Shown here piece after piece: positions 10,381 through 22,007 of a stretch of 64,000 nucleotides of DNA (the first letter of the stretch is position 1; every line of letters begins with the position of its first letter). The position numbers and the translations under genes were made by a program. Source of the DNA: Simmondsia chinensis (taxonomy: Eukaryota; Streptophyta; Magnoliopsida; Caryophyllales; Simmondsiaceae); NCBI GenBank assembly GCA_018398585.1, contig JAGTTD010000005.1, positions 8,239,355 through 8,303,354 on the forward strand, read 5' to 3'. The notes under the pieces are model-generated. The model made no database searches, was not told the origin of the DNA, and saw nothing but the letters and a program-made list of their open reading frames with translations.

Positions 10381-11529
10381 ATTGTGTCATTTCTACTCTC
10401 TTTTACCTTAGTCTTTAATTTTCGTATTTTACTTCTCTAATTTAATTTCAGTCTATTTCAAATTTGGCTCATAACAGTCGTCTTTGCTAGGATGATACAT
10501 GTCTATCTACCTGCCAAAATCGCCTTCTCTCCCACAGAGTATGCCACACAATGTATGCTTTTGATCGGCTAAGGAGAATTGACAGGATTGAAAATGAAAA
10601 GGCCGCGGATTATAAACATCAAAATCAACACCTAACATTTGGACACTAAATTTTAGTCGAGTTATTCACACAATTAATCCCCGATATTTTTAAAATCGAT
10701 AAAATTGATCTCTTATTGTTTCTTTTATGAAAATAGTTTCTAATGTCTCATATTTATTACTTTGTTAAATAACTCTTTCATCTTTTATTTTCTTCAAAAT
10801 GGTCCCTAGCTTTTTATTATATAACAAAATTTGTCCATCGTCTTTTTTATTTTTAACTAATTTGATAGCCGAATAAAGCTAAACCAGGTGTTATTGACAA
10901 CATGGTTGGGGAAAGGGAAGCTGCCAGTAGGATTGGAGGCAAAGGGGTATGGGCTAAGATCATTTTTGTGATTTGGTTACGAAAATAAAGATATTTTGGT
11001 CAATCGACTAGCATAATTGTTTTTCTAGGTATTTTCTCCTTGTTTCAGATTTCACATCATCAAAAATGGAAGAAACACTAGCTTCATGAAGCAGAGGACA
11101 CCTGAAAAAAAAATCCAAAAGTTCAAAGTACCTCTAGGGCATTACCAAATGTAAAAGGTACGAAAAATTATGACTAACCTTAAGATACCAGTAGGGAATT
11201 AACTCATGCTTTTACTTGGAGTTAGGTGAACATGACCCTACCTTGATAAGCTAACCCGTTTAACCTACAAATCAATCCAACCTTAACCCAAAAATTTGGT
11301 GATTTGCTTTATGGCAAGACAGGATACTTCTTGACACTTTCTTAAGAATTTTGAAGAAGATTTCTATTTTGTGGACACCAAATCTTGAAATACCTAATCA
11401 AAACTAACTAAAAACAAAAAATAACACTACTCAACTTGTACTCAATTTGAATTTGACTCAATTTCACTGGGTTGTATTTTATGTCCCTTGATCTAAAATT
11501 TAGAACCGATGTATCTAGGCCCCAATTTG
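10381..11529. other. AT-rich spacer, no gene seen
   Basis: Neither strand gives a recognisable domain or repeat boundary. Confidence 0.45.
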
Positions 11530-11820
11530 ATAGTGTTATGTGTTATAACACTGAGAGGATATGTAAAATTATATGTGCTGTAATCACATATTCATTAGAT
11601 ATGTAGAAAAATACTAACATTAACCTAGAGCGTGATTCCACCTATTACTAATTAGATTTTTAGGACACATTTGACGTGTATCAACTAGTATTAGAGTCAC
11701 CGATCTTTTGCCTTACATAGCTGTTCGTATGAAGGCCCAATGCCGTTTATTGGAAATGGGGCAAATGTCATTCAATAATCTTATGAGGGAACCATTTGTG
11801 ATGTATTGCAATCTTTATCA
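11530..11820 (+). mobile_element. LTR-retrotransposon relic: LTR end plus degenerate primer site
   Basis: GACGTGTATCA at 11673-11683 looks like an LTR end and is followed by ACTAGTATTAGAGTCA, a decayed form of the initiator-Met tRNA primer site (TGGTATCAGAGC). The following bases could be a leader and gag start, but no frame survives. No partner LTR was identified. Confidence 0.35.
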
Positions 11821-12132
11821 CTACTAAAACTATTCAAGCCTCGCATTTCCAGTCTCAATTAATGGTGTTGGTACACATTGGTCAACTAAGACTAGAAGGA
11901 CTTTAGTACGAAACCATATCCACCGTCTAGTTGCGTCGCTGAAACTGTAGTGCTCCCCTAGGAATATTATACGTAGTACAAATGCGAAACTAACGTCCAG
12001 TGGTAATGCGGGAATTACAGTGTTTGCTTGAGAGTTATTCTTGTTAACATGAGATGCAAAACGTAGTATTTTGACACAATCTCACACCAACTAGATGTAG
12101 AGAAAAGAAAATATATACACACGAACCAAATC

Positions 12133-12605
12133 AATCTGATACTCCATCCAACTACTTCAACTCAAAGATCAACAATCAAACAATCAATTAATCAAAGATA
12201 GTAGCATATTCGTATGTAAATTAGTATAATCAGTACAAGAGTATATGATTTACAAGAACAAGCTATGGGATAAGAAAAGGTAGGGGGGGAGAGAGAGTGA
12301 TAGACAACAGATAGAGGGAAGAGGGGAAGGGGAGGGAGAGACTCAGAGAGGGACTCAAATGGTCCTCTTTTACACTAAAGGCCCCTATTTATGGAGTTAA
12401 ATGAGGGGTATAGCTAAATTAAATGACTTAAACCTATTTTATCAATACCTAAACTACCCTTTACTCAACCACTATACTTTCTATTGTATCAATGATGCTA
12501 CAACTACTCGTACTATTAATGTCATTACTGGCCTTTTCTCAAAATATGTTGCCTTCCTAAATTGTGTGCTTTTTTTTAAATGTGACACCCATCTTATATC
12601 ACGAA
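12133..12605 (-). mobile_element. LTR relic, minus orientation
   Basis: On the minus strand CATAAATAGGGGCC (near 12,390) is followed by a long CT-rich leader and TTGTAAATCATATACTC, the usual plant LTR order of TATA box, pyrimidine-rich R and U5. It ends near GGAGTATCAGATTG (about 12,135-12,150), which may be a decayed Met-tRNA primer site. Neither the upstream LTR end nor coding sequence is preserved. Confidence 0.4.
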
Positions 12606-12625
12606 TACCTCGCTTGAAATGAACT

Positions 12626-12843
12626 AAAGCAAAGCAAAGTAACATACCCAGTGCCTCAAGGGCTCCAACCTAAGCAGGGTTGGGGGGGGTGCGGCGGATG
12701 TACGTAGCCTTCCTCTTAAGGGTATTACCCCTGAAGAGAGGTTGTTTCCAAGTGCCCCCAACCTGGTACTGTTCTCACCCAAGCACGCTTAATTTCAGAG
12801 TTCTAATGGGATCCGGTGACGCCGTGTTGGTACCCTCTGGTGT
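12626..12843 (-). mobile_element. SINE with 5S rRNA-derived head (copy 2)
   Basis: Flanked by a perfect 20-bp target duplication, TACCTCGCTTGAAATGAACT, at 12606-12625 and 12844-12863. Read on the minus strand, the 5' part (12,840 down to about 12,764) is 5S rRNA from near its 5' end through the A-box region. It then passes straight into AGGTTGGGGGCACTTGG and the common SINE body (GGAAGGCTACGTACATCC, CTTGAGGCACTGGG), ending in a T-rich tail. Relative to copy 1 the 3' part of the 5S is missing, apparently by a deletion between the similar words AGGATGGG and AGGTTGGG. Together the two copies cover almost all of 5S. Confidence 0.88.
12764..12840 (-). pseudogene. 5S rRNA 5'-part fragment (SINE head)
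   Basis: On the minus strand CACCGGATCCCATTAGAACT, then AATTAAGCGTGCTTGGGTGA and GAACAGTACC match plant 5S rRNA from about nucleotide 25 to about 80; the first 25 bases are more diverged. Not a functional gene. Confidence 0.85.
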
Positions 12844-12904
12844 TACCTCGCTTGAAATGAACTGTTTCTCAAAAAGGACAAAGAGACTTACTATGAAAGA
12901 GCTT

Positions 12905-14330
12905 TGCAAAGCAAAATGACAATCCTCTTCTATCTGTTCCTCAAATCAAAAATTGGATTTGCAGCATGATTTGCTTTTCACTATCAGAAGACCTAGACTC
13001 AGTAACTTGTTTCTTGGACTTCCTTAGCAGTTCAAAAGTTTCCAACATGTACACAACAACCCAATTGTCGAATATCAAGAATCAAAGCCCAGTTCACCTC
13101 TGAAATATGATTTGCCTGCCTTTTGCTCTCCTGAATCATCATGTACTGATTTTCGTAATAAAGCTTTGTGTTCAGCTTCTTCATGATGCCTCTGAAAAGC
13201 AAGGAACCATCAAATTAACAACTAAACAAAGCAATATTGTAGAGTTTGTAGACAAAATATAACAAAACTTCATTCATCCCAGTATGGTGCAATTTTATGC
13301 CTACTTACCCATATACTCTATATATATATATATATAACGTACTGGTATGTGTTGAAAGCATGTTGGAAATTAAAAATTAAAAAAAAAAAAAGAATCAGAT
13401 ACTTTTTCCCCGCATTGGAATGTGCTGGAAGTGTATCGATGTTGGATAAGTGTCAAACACCAATAGCAAAGAAAGAGTGTCAGTACTTCATAGCACTGCA
13501 CAGTACTGTCACCAAAGTGGGTATTGGGAGGATCAAATGTAAACCAGCCTGACTTAACCTCAATTCTAGAAAGGATGTTTTGACCCTCCCTAGACATGGA
13601 TATGTACCTCTTGGCCCCTCAAGAAATTTGCTAGACTATATGAAGTGTCGATAACAACTTTACTGACAAAAGAAGGAAAAAATAGTGAAGATGGCTGATA
13701 TGGATGGATACAAGAGACGAGATGCAAGGTAGGGTGGATTTTCATCTGGGTTGATGATTGGTATGAACCCAAAAAAGGTTGTTACATTGTGCATATTGAC
13801 GTTCAAATTACACAATTGTTGTGGTAAGTAAAAAACTTCAGTAATACTGAGAGAAAGTAGAGACAAGGGGGTAAACGAAAGGATGTTAAAGCATTAAACA
13901 AAAAAACATGCTGCTTTAAAAGCCATGAAGATAATACTTCAAGAAAGAAAGTTGTTAAGGAACCAACTATCTCAAAAGTTTATATTATTAGGTGAATGTT
14001 TAAGAATAGTTTCCTGCACTAACATTTTCCTCTTCACCGAAATGTTCACTGGTTTTAAAAGCATGTATAGTGTGCAAACCCACCCATACCTAAAATAATA
14101 TTAATATGAGAGTAGGGCTGTTCGGATTCAATGTCACAATTTCTCAATTAACAGAACTTTGATATCATATAAAGGAATAAACTATTCCAAAAACTTAAGT
14201 TATTAGTAAATACCCAAGAATAGTATTATATTTTAACAAAAACAAATGGGTTGAGGAGCCTTCCGTTTTCTGACATTTTTGCCATAACATTATGAGATGT
14301 TGTATGTTAATGCTAGGATTACATGGATCG
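12905..14330. repeat. Segmental duplication block X, copy A (partner 58018-60515)
   Basis: Long stretches align in the same orientation to 58.0-60.5 kb. Examples are GTAACTTGTTTCTTG, CTTTTGCTCTC followed by TGAATCAT, ATCAAATTAACAACTAA, GTAAACAGCCTGGCTTAACC (one-base variant here), and GGTTGAGGAGCCTTCC. The partner carries extra inserts near 58.26-58.6 and 58.7-58.92 kb. A minus-strand segment near 13,190 to 13,080 keeps a splice-acceptor-like TTTTCAG in both copies, but neither gives a recognisable protein. It also contains fragments of an LTR-like repeat (AAGGAACCAACTATCTCAAAAG and a variant near 14,180). Confidence 0.8.
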
Positions 14331-15391
14331 AAAGCTTAAGCTATTCGTAAAGCCCGAGATGACTTGAAATTGAAACATCCAATCCAACCTAAATTTGACC
14401 CTACTTGAATGACTCGAACCTGAATTGATCTAACTCGACCACTAATCTAACTCCAAGTTGGAAATACCCAAACCGATAGACCAAAAATCCGAGATGACTC
14501 AAACCTGAAACGACCTTACCTAACTCAAGTCTGACTTAAAAATGACCCAACCAAGCTAATTAAAAACAGGAGACAATCGGACCTCATAGATCCGAAGCCC
14601 AGAGATGACTTAAACCGGATCCGTGGCAACCCAAATCCTAGAATGAATCCATCTAATTAACCCAAAATCTGATATAACTTGAGTAGGACATGATTCGACC
14701 CAACTAAAACACAACCTGAGTTGACTCGAATCTCAAAATTACTCAAAACCAAAATGACCCTATCCGTCCGAAACCTGAGATTAGTGGACCCAGAATCCGA
14801 AATGATCTAACTTGATTGACTCAAAACTCAGAACAGTTAGTTAGTAAATTACAATTCCAACTTTCTGTTCTTTTGATTAGCCAAACAATGAAACTCCAAT
14901 TCCAGGCTAATTTCATTCCATAAAGATTGGAATTGGAATTGTAATTCCACATTCCGATTCCAATTCCATGTTCCAAATAGAGCATAAATGAGTCACAACA
15001 TCAGAGAAGACAGAACACCTCATTCACAGCAAGGCAGGAAGACCTGTCAGAAGTTGGAAGTTACTGTAGAAAAGGAGTTATCATTGCAAGACTCAGCTGA
15101 GTTTACAGCTCTTCAAGCTACTGGGGAAGCCCATTCCTTCTCAGGATCCAACTTAAAATCGCATTGTACAAACCAATGCCAGGGCATCAGTCAACACCTC
15201 ATCCATTATTCATGAGTTGCACAACTTTATTAGGTTGTCAGATTCCTTAAGTCAAGGGCCAAGGGGTTCATTATTTCATGAGACATTCAAAAAGGACATC
15301 AAGCTGGCGTAAAGAACTCTACGCTAGCAAGATTCCAGGATTACCAACATCAAGGATCTAACAATAATCATCAACATGGTAGGACCATGAC

Positions 15392-15530
15392 ACTATTTAG
15401 GGTGGCAGGCCCTTTGGAAACAGCCTCCCTTTAGGGTTGCACTTTGTAGGAGTAAGGCTGCGTACATCTCAGCCTCCTTAGACTCTGTCTTGGTGGGACC
15501 CTTTGAGGCACTAGGTTTGTTTTTGTTTGG
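15392..15530 (+). mobile_element. Headless SINE of the 5S-SINE body type, shared with copy B
   Basis: Bounded by a perfect 15-bp repeat, TGGTAGGACCATGAC, at 15377-15391 and 15531-15545. The body has AGTAAGGCTGCGTACATCTC and ends in TTTGTTTTTGTTTGG. No 5S head is present. The same SINE occupies the equivalent position at about 48505-48645 in the duplicated block, so it inserted before the duplication. Confidence 0.85.
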
Positions 15531-17823
15531 TGGTAGGACCATGACCTCCCTATTTGAAAGCACAGTTGCACGAGGCGGAAGGGAAAGCAAGAGCAGAAAT
15601 AGAAGCAGGAATGGGAGAGTGGAGAGTGGAGAGTCGTAGAAGTTTCTAAGGTTGGGAGCACGGAGAGAGCACTTATATAACTATGTATTAGATATATAAG
15701 AAAAATTAATGAAAGACATTAATTAAACAGTTAAAACATAAATATCAGAGCAGAGTCAATATTAAGCAATAACCAAGAAATTTAAATACTTAATGAAATA
15801 TATCAAGAAAATCGATCATAATTAGCCAAATAAATCATCTAATAAGTATCTTTTTTTTCAAAATGATTCGACGATTTTTTGAATCATGCTTCTGTTAAGT
15901 TTGATATGCGTTGGAGATGTGAATCTGATTTCGAAATATTTCTGAAATAAAACATTAGAATTTTAAGAGTTTCTTGCAACTACATTTGAAAAGAAATCAA
16001 CCGCAAGTCAGGCTTGCGGACAGATCAACACAGAGGTGTCAGTTCAACACGCCCACAATCTTGCTTGAGCAGTTGATCCTGATCATACCATCTCAGTGGC
16101 AGCAAATGAGGTACAAACACAAAATCAAATGCCTTAATCCTCAGGAGCAGTGAAAATTTTGGTCGAAGTGAAGTAAGAAAAAGAAAAACAGTGAAACAAC
16201 AGGAGATAAATTTTGGAGAATTCACCATGACATTAGAATTTGGTAGAAGTGTACGTATCCCATTCTATTGCAATCCATATTTGCAGCCCAATATGTAGAA
16301 GGGAGTGCGGTTCCAAGGAAGTTCCATAACCGTTTCAGTAGTAGACTGTTTTTTCTTTTCTTTTACTGCCGTCTCAGCCAAATCAAGAGTCTTTTACATA
16401 CATTTAAATCTCAAATATGTTATAGTCATATGTTCTATTGTTCTGCTAATAAAACCACCCATTTAAGAGATATTCTTCGCGTGCTACACTAGCATACAGG
16501 ATTCAAAAAATAACACAATTATATAAACCCCTTAGAACCTCAAAATTTGCCATCTGAGAGCACATTCTACCCCATACAAAGGTCCATGCGTGTCTAAAAG
16601 CCCTAAACCATATATCTTTTTGACAATAGTCAACAATGTTGTAAGAATGTAGTCTTTTTGTGCAAAACAGGTCTAATAGAAAACAAGAACGCCCCACCTA
16701 TAAGATCATCCCAATGCCTATGCCATTTATATTTCTAAACGCCATATCACAATCCAATCCATATCTACAACGGTTTTGAATTATACTTCGTATTTTCATA
16801 CAAACACTTGCCAAAGGTGATTCCATCAATCATAAACTAGTACCAGAGCTGAATATAAAACAAGTGGGAACAATTAACGCATTTTTGTTCCATTTACTAC
16901 CAAGAACAATCTAGATAACACCAAAAAAAATTTTGACTTCCCATAAAATGCCCACCTTATTCGAAATAAGCTCAATGATTGCTATCAAATATTCACCTTT
17001 TGCTCAACAACTAGGCCTAAGATAATAGTTCCCAGTTAATAAGTCAACAATGGCGAGCGTTGCTCGCTTGGCAAAGGTGAGACCCACAACATAGATCAAG
17101 GAGCTGATCAGAAGAATATTGTATAGCATCTAAGGATTCTTCATCAGAAAATTCCTATACTTCTTTGGATGATGCTAGAATCTATAACACAAAACATTGC
17201 AATGGATATCTATGTGTGAATCACAAGTTCGTGAATTCTTTCTTAACTAAATAAATGCCTGAACCAAATCATTTTCAACCGTCACCCCGCAAGAAAGCAT
17301 GCTATGGGAAGATAAGCCAATATTCATGATCATATAACAAGGAGAACTTAATATAAGGTTGATAGAGCTAAAATTCTAGAAAGGAAATAATGGTTGAAAG
17401 TGGTGGATCAAGTAAGTACGTTAGCTACCTTCATGGTTGAAATGAACCATTCAATTAGTTTTGCACAAATTCTGACAAGAGAGGCATGTCAGAGCAGAAA
17501 ATAGTCACATGGATTATAGAAAAAGATAAGAGATTTTAGCATGTACATTTGTATCACCATAACAAAGTTGAGAAAAGTATTTGGTTGTAAGGGGTAGCTA
17601 GGTCAAAAGAGACATACAACTTACCACCTCCAAGAAATTTTTGATATGCTAGGCTTCTTGAAAATGCCAAAACACCAAGCCTAGTGCAGATTAACTCTGG
17701 AATTCGTATGAGAAGGCAAAGTCATATCATGCAATAAGATCAAGGGCGAGCTTGTTAGCATTTTGGATTCCAAAACACCATCTTAATCAAAACTGAAAGT
17801 GTTAAGAAATTTTACCAAAAGTC

Positions 17824-19048
17824 CTAGTAGAGCCATCTTGGAGGCAGCCATAGAAAGTTAGAATAGCCTCGAAAAGCTGATATCAAGCCACTACTGATCC
17901 CTAGGTGGAACACACCAACCATATGATCCCAACTCGCTTTGTTAAAGAGAACGTCATCAAGATAAGGACTGCCGTCATAAGAAGGAAAATGATATTCAGG
18001 GAAGAAGATGCAATCCCCTCTGCACCCCAAAAAATCCCTTGCCTTGGCAAAAAAACAGTAATCAGTACACACACGAACAACACCCTCCCATCGAAGCTCT
18101 TCACCTGCTCCCACTTACACACCCCTTCATTCAATCTATAAACGTTAAACTTGATCTCCCTAGCAGCATTGTATACTCTTTCAATCAAATACAATTCCCC
18201 TGAGGACTCCATCAGTCGCTTCCGTGTAACACGATGATAACCAAATGAAAGCGGAACATTGACAATCACATCGATGCTCATCGAACCATAATGCATAACA
18301 TAAACCCTTGCCCTTCAGTCAATCGCATAAACCTTCCATTGTCGTTCACAACATCATCAAAACGAGAAACCCGACGGTACCGTATGCAACCCAAGCTCTC
18401 ATCCCTCAACCTCGCAAAAGCCAAAATCCCTTCATCAGACAACACCACTGCAGTGCAATCATCTATACTCGGGGACGTGCAATTCGGATCAAAAAACAGA
18501 ACTTGTTTATTAAAAGACCAAAACCGATAACAGGGTGAGAAAAGATCATCCTTTTCCGTTGCATCGAACCTGAAATTATACCCCATGCAAACCTCCGACA
18601 CATCGAAACCAGATAAATTTAACCCTTTAAAGAACTTTATCCCAAAATCTTTGAGTATGTCTCTCGTAAGGGGTTTGCGCACACAAAACGTACCTGGGAT
18701 AACTTAGTCAACAGTAATCAACCAGGGTTTGGACTGTTTTGAGGGATTGATTTTGGGTTTAATGAGGAAAGTAGTGTTGGCTACGAGGATGAGGGACCAG
18801 CCACGAGTTCTGCACTGGAAGAAATTTCTGGAATCCAAAAGAGGAGGAGGAACAGCGGAGAGTTTGTGAGGGAAAAGATGCGATAAAATTGGGAGATTTT
18901 GGGGGGTTTCAGGGACCGCAGACCTCCAAATTCGGCAGACTGATCGGAAGCAGACGACGTCGTTTCGAGTTGAGAGAGCGCCGGCGATCCTTGATAGGAG
19001 CTCTGGGAATAGCTCCGACCAGTCAACCCAGCGGCGGGGAACCTCCAT
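17824..19048 (-). pseudogene. F-box/DUF295 (SKIP23-like) pseudogene, copy A
   Basis: The N-terminal part (MEVPRRWVDWSELFPELLSR, then CFRSVCRIWRSAV) is a clear F-box, and downstream pieces match the DUF295 region of the intact paralogue at 53772-55154. It is broken by at least four lesions: an in-frame TAA at 18704-18706, a one-base deletion near 18,333, a TGA at 18315-18317, and a two-base expansion in a CA run near 18,070. The original stop survives after ...FLWLPPRWLY at 17824. Start chosen at 19048 because the TATA box at 19131-19138 lies only about 80 bases upstream; the open frame to 19225 is promoter and leader. Truncated N-terminal or DUF295-only products cannot be excluded. Confidence 0.85.
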
Positions 19049-19130
19049 TTTCCCTCTCTTAGGGTTTTGGGTTTGGTGATATGAGATTGTCTGAATGGAA
19101 TGGCTGGGGAAGGGGAAGCTCCGTATCAAA

Positions 19131-19138
19131 TATTTATA
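19131..19138 (-). promoter_or_regulatory. TATA box of F-box copy A
   Basis: TATAAATA on the minus strand, upstream of the ATG at 19048. The equivalent box in copy B is at 55250-55257. Confidence 0.55.
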
Positions 19139-19437
19139 GGGTTCGTTAGAGAGACCGGCGGGATTGGAAATTTTAAAATTACATTTAGCAACATTCCGGT
19201 GCCCCATGAGCTCCCACCAAAGCAAGCTAAGGGGGTGGGTGTATAAAAGGAGGCTGGGCTGTTTCTGACAATTCTTAATATGAGAGGTGCAATATAGAAA
19301 AATTTTAGGAAGTTATTTATTTTGGTGTTATTTTTGTCCTAACACGTTTAATTTTGGTGTTCTAATATGATACGATGTTTGAGTATTGGTACCGTCTTAG
19401 GTGGAAATTTTAAAATTACAAAAGGTATTATTTAGTG

Positions 19438-20225
19438 AAGGATAATAATCATGAAAACCCTTTGAACTATTACTTAAAATTAAAGTAATCCCCCAATTTG
19501 TAATTCCATCAAAGGCAACTTGAACTATTAGTCAAAATTAATGTGACTCCCAAATTTTTAATTTCATCAAATAAACTTCCAAAAAGTTAGTTAAAATCAA
19601 TATAACCCATTCAACTTTTAAATTATTTTAAGAACACCTCTCCGAATTGTTAAAGGAATAATATTTTTCAATCAATATAACCCCTTAAATAAAATGAAAC
19701 ACACTAAAGCTACCGGTAAATATTTTTCAAAAAAAAAATAATATTTTTTATTTTTAAAGTTAATATTAAATATTTTTTTTGGTATGTAAGATTATTTCAA
19801 ATATAAGTGAAAGCCTGATCATTAATTGTATTATTTTTCAATGCCAATTCAGTTTAATTTAACAGCATCTTAAGGAACATATGGGGATTGTACATATAAA
19901 AAAATTTATCAAAGTTTAAGTTTTTGTAAAAAATATTTTGAGATATCAAGACACTTGAAAATTATATTACTAATTTAAGGACATCATAACCAAATTTTAT
20001 TTGAATTTTTTAAAAATATTTTAGATGTCTTTGATATAAATTTAAAAGTCGGGGGGTCAAATTGATTTTTGTTAGTATTATGGGGATGTCTTTGATGAAA
20101 TTAAAAGATTTGAAGTCACATTGATTTTGACCAATATTCAGGGATGTCTTTGATGAAATTAAAAGTTCGGGAGATCACTTTGATTTTGACTAATAGTTCA
20201 AGTGGTCTTTATGGATATTATCCTT
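19438..20225. mobile_element. Foldback (long inverted repeat) element
   Basis: The left arm begins AAGGATAATAATCATGAAAA and contains TGAACTATTAGTCAAAATTA. The right arm is its approximate reverse complement, ending TGGATATTATCCTT, with three internal tandem repeats of GGGATGTCTTTGATGAAATT. Arms are several hundred bases with an AT-rich centre and no coding capacity. Related right-arm sequence occurs near 34.45-34.62 and 36.89-36.99 kb. Confidence 0.7.
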
Positions 20226-20534
20226 TAATAAACAATTGAAAATTTTTTGAACTGTTTGAGTGCGTGGTTAATTGAAAATTTTTGAATGAATTTCTATGAA
20301 AATTGCATGCTATTTAGTAAGGGTGTTCATAAAAAACCGAAACTGAAAAAACCGAACCCAAAAGGAGAAAACCGAACAGAAAATTTTGGTTATTGAGTTA
20401 GAAAGTCCGGTTTTGGTTACCGAACAGATAAAAATTCCGGTTAATTTGGGCGGTTACGATTCTCAGGTTTGACTTAAACAGTTAACAAAAAAAAAAAGAA
20501 TTATATATTTTTATACTACTATAGAGGCACATGT
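20226..20534. repeat. Possible hAT-like MITE end with ACCGAAC repeats
   Basis: AAGGGTGTTCATAAAAAACC near 20,320 is followed by repeated AACCGAAC words; inverted ACCGAACCGAATT words occur near 20,950. This is the common pattern of small hAT-like elements. No exact ends or target duplication were found. Confidence 0.35.
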
Positions 20535-20640
20535 CCAAATATAGCCCAATGGTCAAGTGCCTATCCCTTCGCCCTTGAGGACAGGGATTTGAATCTCCTC
20601 CTCTCATGAAGTTTCTACAATTTTTCAACTTCATTCTTAT
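20535..20640 (+). mobile_element. tRNA-related SINE fragment
   Basis: TAGCCCAATGGTCAAG resembles a polymerase III A-box and GGGATTTGAATCTCC a B-box, at tRNA-like spacing of about 40 bases. Not folded as a working tRNA; no clean target duplication was identified. Confidence 0.45.
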
Positions 20641-21297
20641 ATTTTTATTTTATTTACAATTAACAAGCTGACAATACCCTATATATTAGTATAGCGGATC
20701 AAATCAAAACTTAATACACCATATCATATTTAATAGATTAGTATCTAATTTTCTTTTTTATTTTAAAATTTTCATATAAAAGGATTTTATTATCATCTCA
20801 AATAAACACCACATATATTTGAAAGTCTCGGTGTTGAAAAATGATGGGTATATCGATAAGCTTCTAAATAAGTAAATGATATTTCTAACCAGGAAAAAAA
20901 TTGGGGTTAAAGTCGATGAAAAAAACTTAAATTTCTTTTCCAATAAGTGGTTACCGATTAACCGAACCGAATTAACAGAAATCAAAATTTCGGTTAACTG
21001 AATTTAAACGGGTGGTAATGGTTATTGAATTTTTAATAATTTCTTAAATGGTTATCGTAAATTTTATTTATTGATTTTTTTATTTTTATTTTTTTTAACA
21101 GAACAATGATCGAAGGCTTAGCAACTGTAAATTTGAGGCTTGGCAGAGAAGGTAATTGGTTTTCATTCAAAGTCTCCCTCCTAGGTTCGATTCTTGGAGG
21201 AGAACAAAAATGTAATCAAGTTTTTCTTTTTTTCTTTTCTGTGCTTTATTTTGCTATTTAAAAAATTAAAAAAACTATTTGTTTTTTATTTTTTATC
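20641..21297. other. AT-rich spacer, no gene seen
   Basis: A B-box-like AGGTTCGATTCTTGG at 21,173-21,187 may belong to another SINE relic. From about 21,190 the sequence matches 55,450-55,560, extending the duplication upstream of the F-box gene. Confidence 0.4.
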
Positions 21298-21315
21298 AAA
21301 AATATATAACTACAA

Positions 21316-21418
21316 CAACAACATTTTCAGTGCCTCAAAGGCTTCCGCTTGCACAAGGTCTGGGGGGGTAGGATGTACGCAGCCTTACCTCATCAGAGTG
21401 AGATCCTGACGAGAGACC
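21316..21418 (-). mobile_element. SINE of the 5S-SINE body type with empty site in paralogue
   Basis: Perfect 18-bp target duplication, AAAAATATATAACTACAA, at 21298-21315 and 21419-21436. On the minus strand the body reads AAGGCTGCGTACATCC, GAGGCACTG and a TTGTTGTTG tail. The duplicated segment near 55,535-55,560 has a single uninterrupted copy of the target, so this insertion post-dates the duplication. No 5S head. Confidence 0.9.
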
Positions 21419-21529
21419 AAAAATATATAACTACAAATAATATATTATTTGTTTATATTTAGTAATACTAAATAATATATAATATATAATAGTTATTATA
21501 TTTTTATAAAGGCTGTCCTATAAGACACG

Positions 21530-21615
21530 AGAGAGGAGGGGGGCATGAGGACACGAGACATTTTTCTTCCCTTTTCTGTCTCTCTCGTGTCCTCGTGCCC
21601 CCTCCCCTGTTGTGT
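21530..21615. repeat. Perfect-to-near-perfect hairpin
   Basis: GGGGGGCATGAGGACACGAG and, about 20 bases on, CTCGTGTCCTCGTGCCCCCT form a long inverted repeat around a short pyrimidine-rich loop. It may be a tiny MITE; no coding sequence. Confidence 0.7.
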
Positions 21616-21619
21616 GATA

Positions 21620-22007
21620 TGTCATTTTCCTTTTATAAAATATAGGATACAAATAAAGTATAAAGTTTAGTGTCAAAAAAAAATTAATAAATAAAGTATA
21701 AAATTTGATTTAAAAAAATAAAGAATACTATTTTCTATATGACATATAGAATATGAAATTTTCTGTTAAAAAAAAAAAAAGAATATGAAATTTATTTTAC
21801 AGTGCACATTTTTTTTTATTCAAGGTAAATAAAGGGTGGTGTTAAATCTATAAAAAAAATTTATTATTATTTTGTCAAGGCATCTAAAGCATTACGCTTT
21901 TTTAGCTTTTAGTTAATAGTGTCATATCAATAACAAAAATTGCTTTAAATTTAACGTTAGCCTAAGAAAATAACACAAGTCATATGTCTCTATTGTACAT
22001 TATGCAC
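21620..22007. other. AT-rich spacer, no gene seen
   Basis: Low-complexity A/T runs only. Confidence 0.45.

Larger units (their letters stand above)
14340..19225. repeat. Segmental duplication block Y, copy A (partner about 47640-55280)
   Basis: Aligns in the same orientation to 47.6-55.3 kb. The block runs from degenerate GACTCAAACCTGA-type short repeats (14.34-14.85 kb), through CCATGTTCCAAATAGAGCAT, a shared SINE at 15.4 kb, GGGATTATATAA-type and other spacer sequence, to the F-box/DUF295 gene and its TATA box. Copy A is shorter: it lacks a 455-bp hAT-like element, a segment near 51.8-52.4 kb and an LTR fragment present in the partner. Confidence 0.85.

Noticed and set aside
19049..19225. 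N-terminal extension of the copy A F-box frame
   Set aside because: It contains the TATA box and is therefore promoter and leader, not coding.
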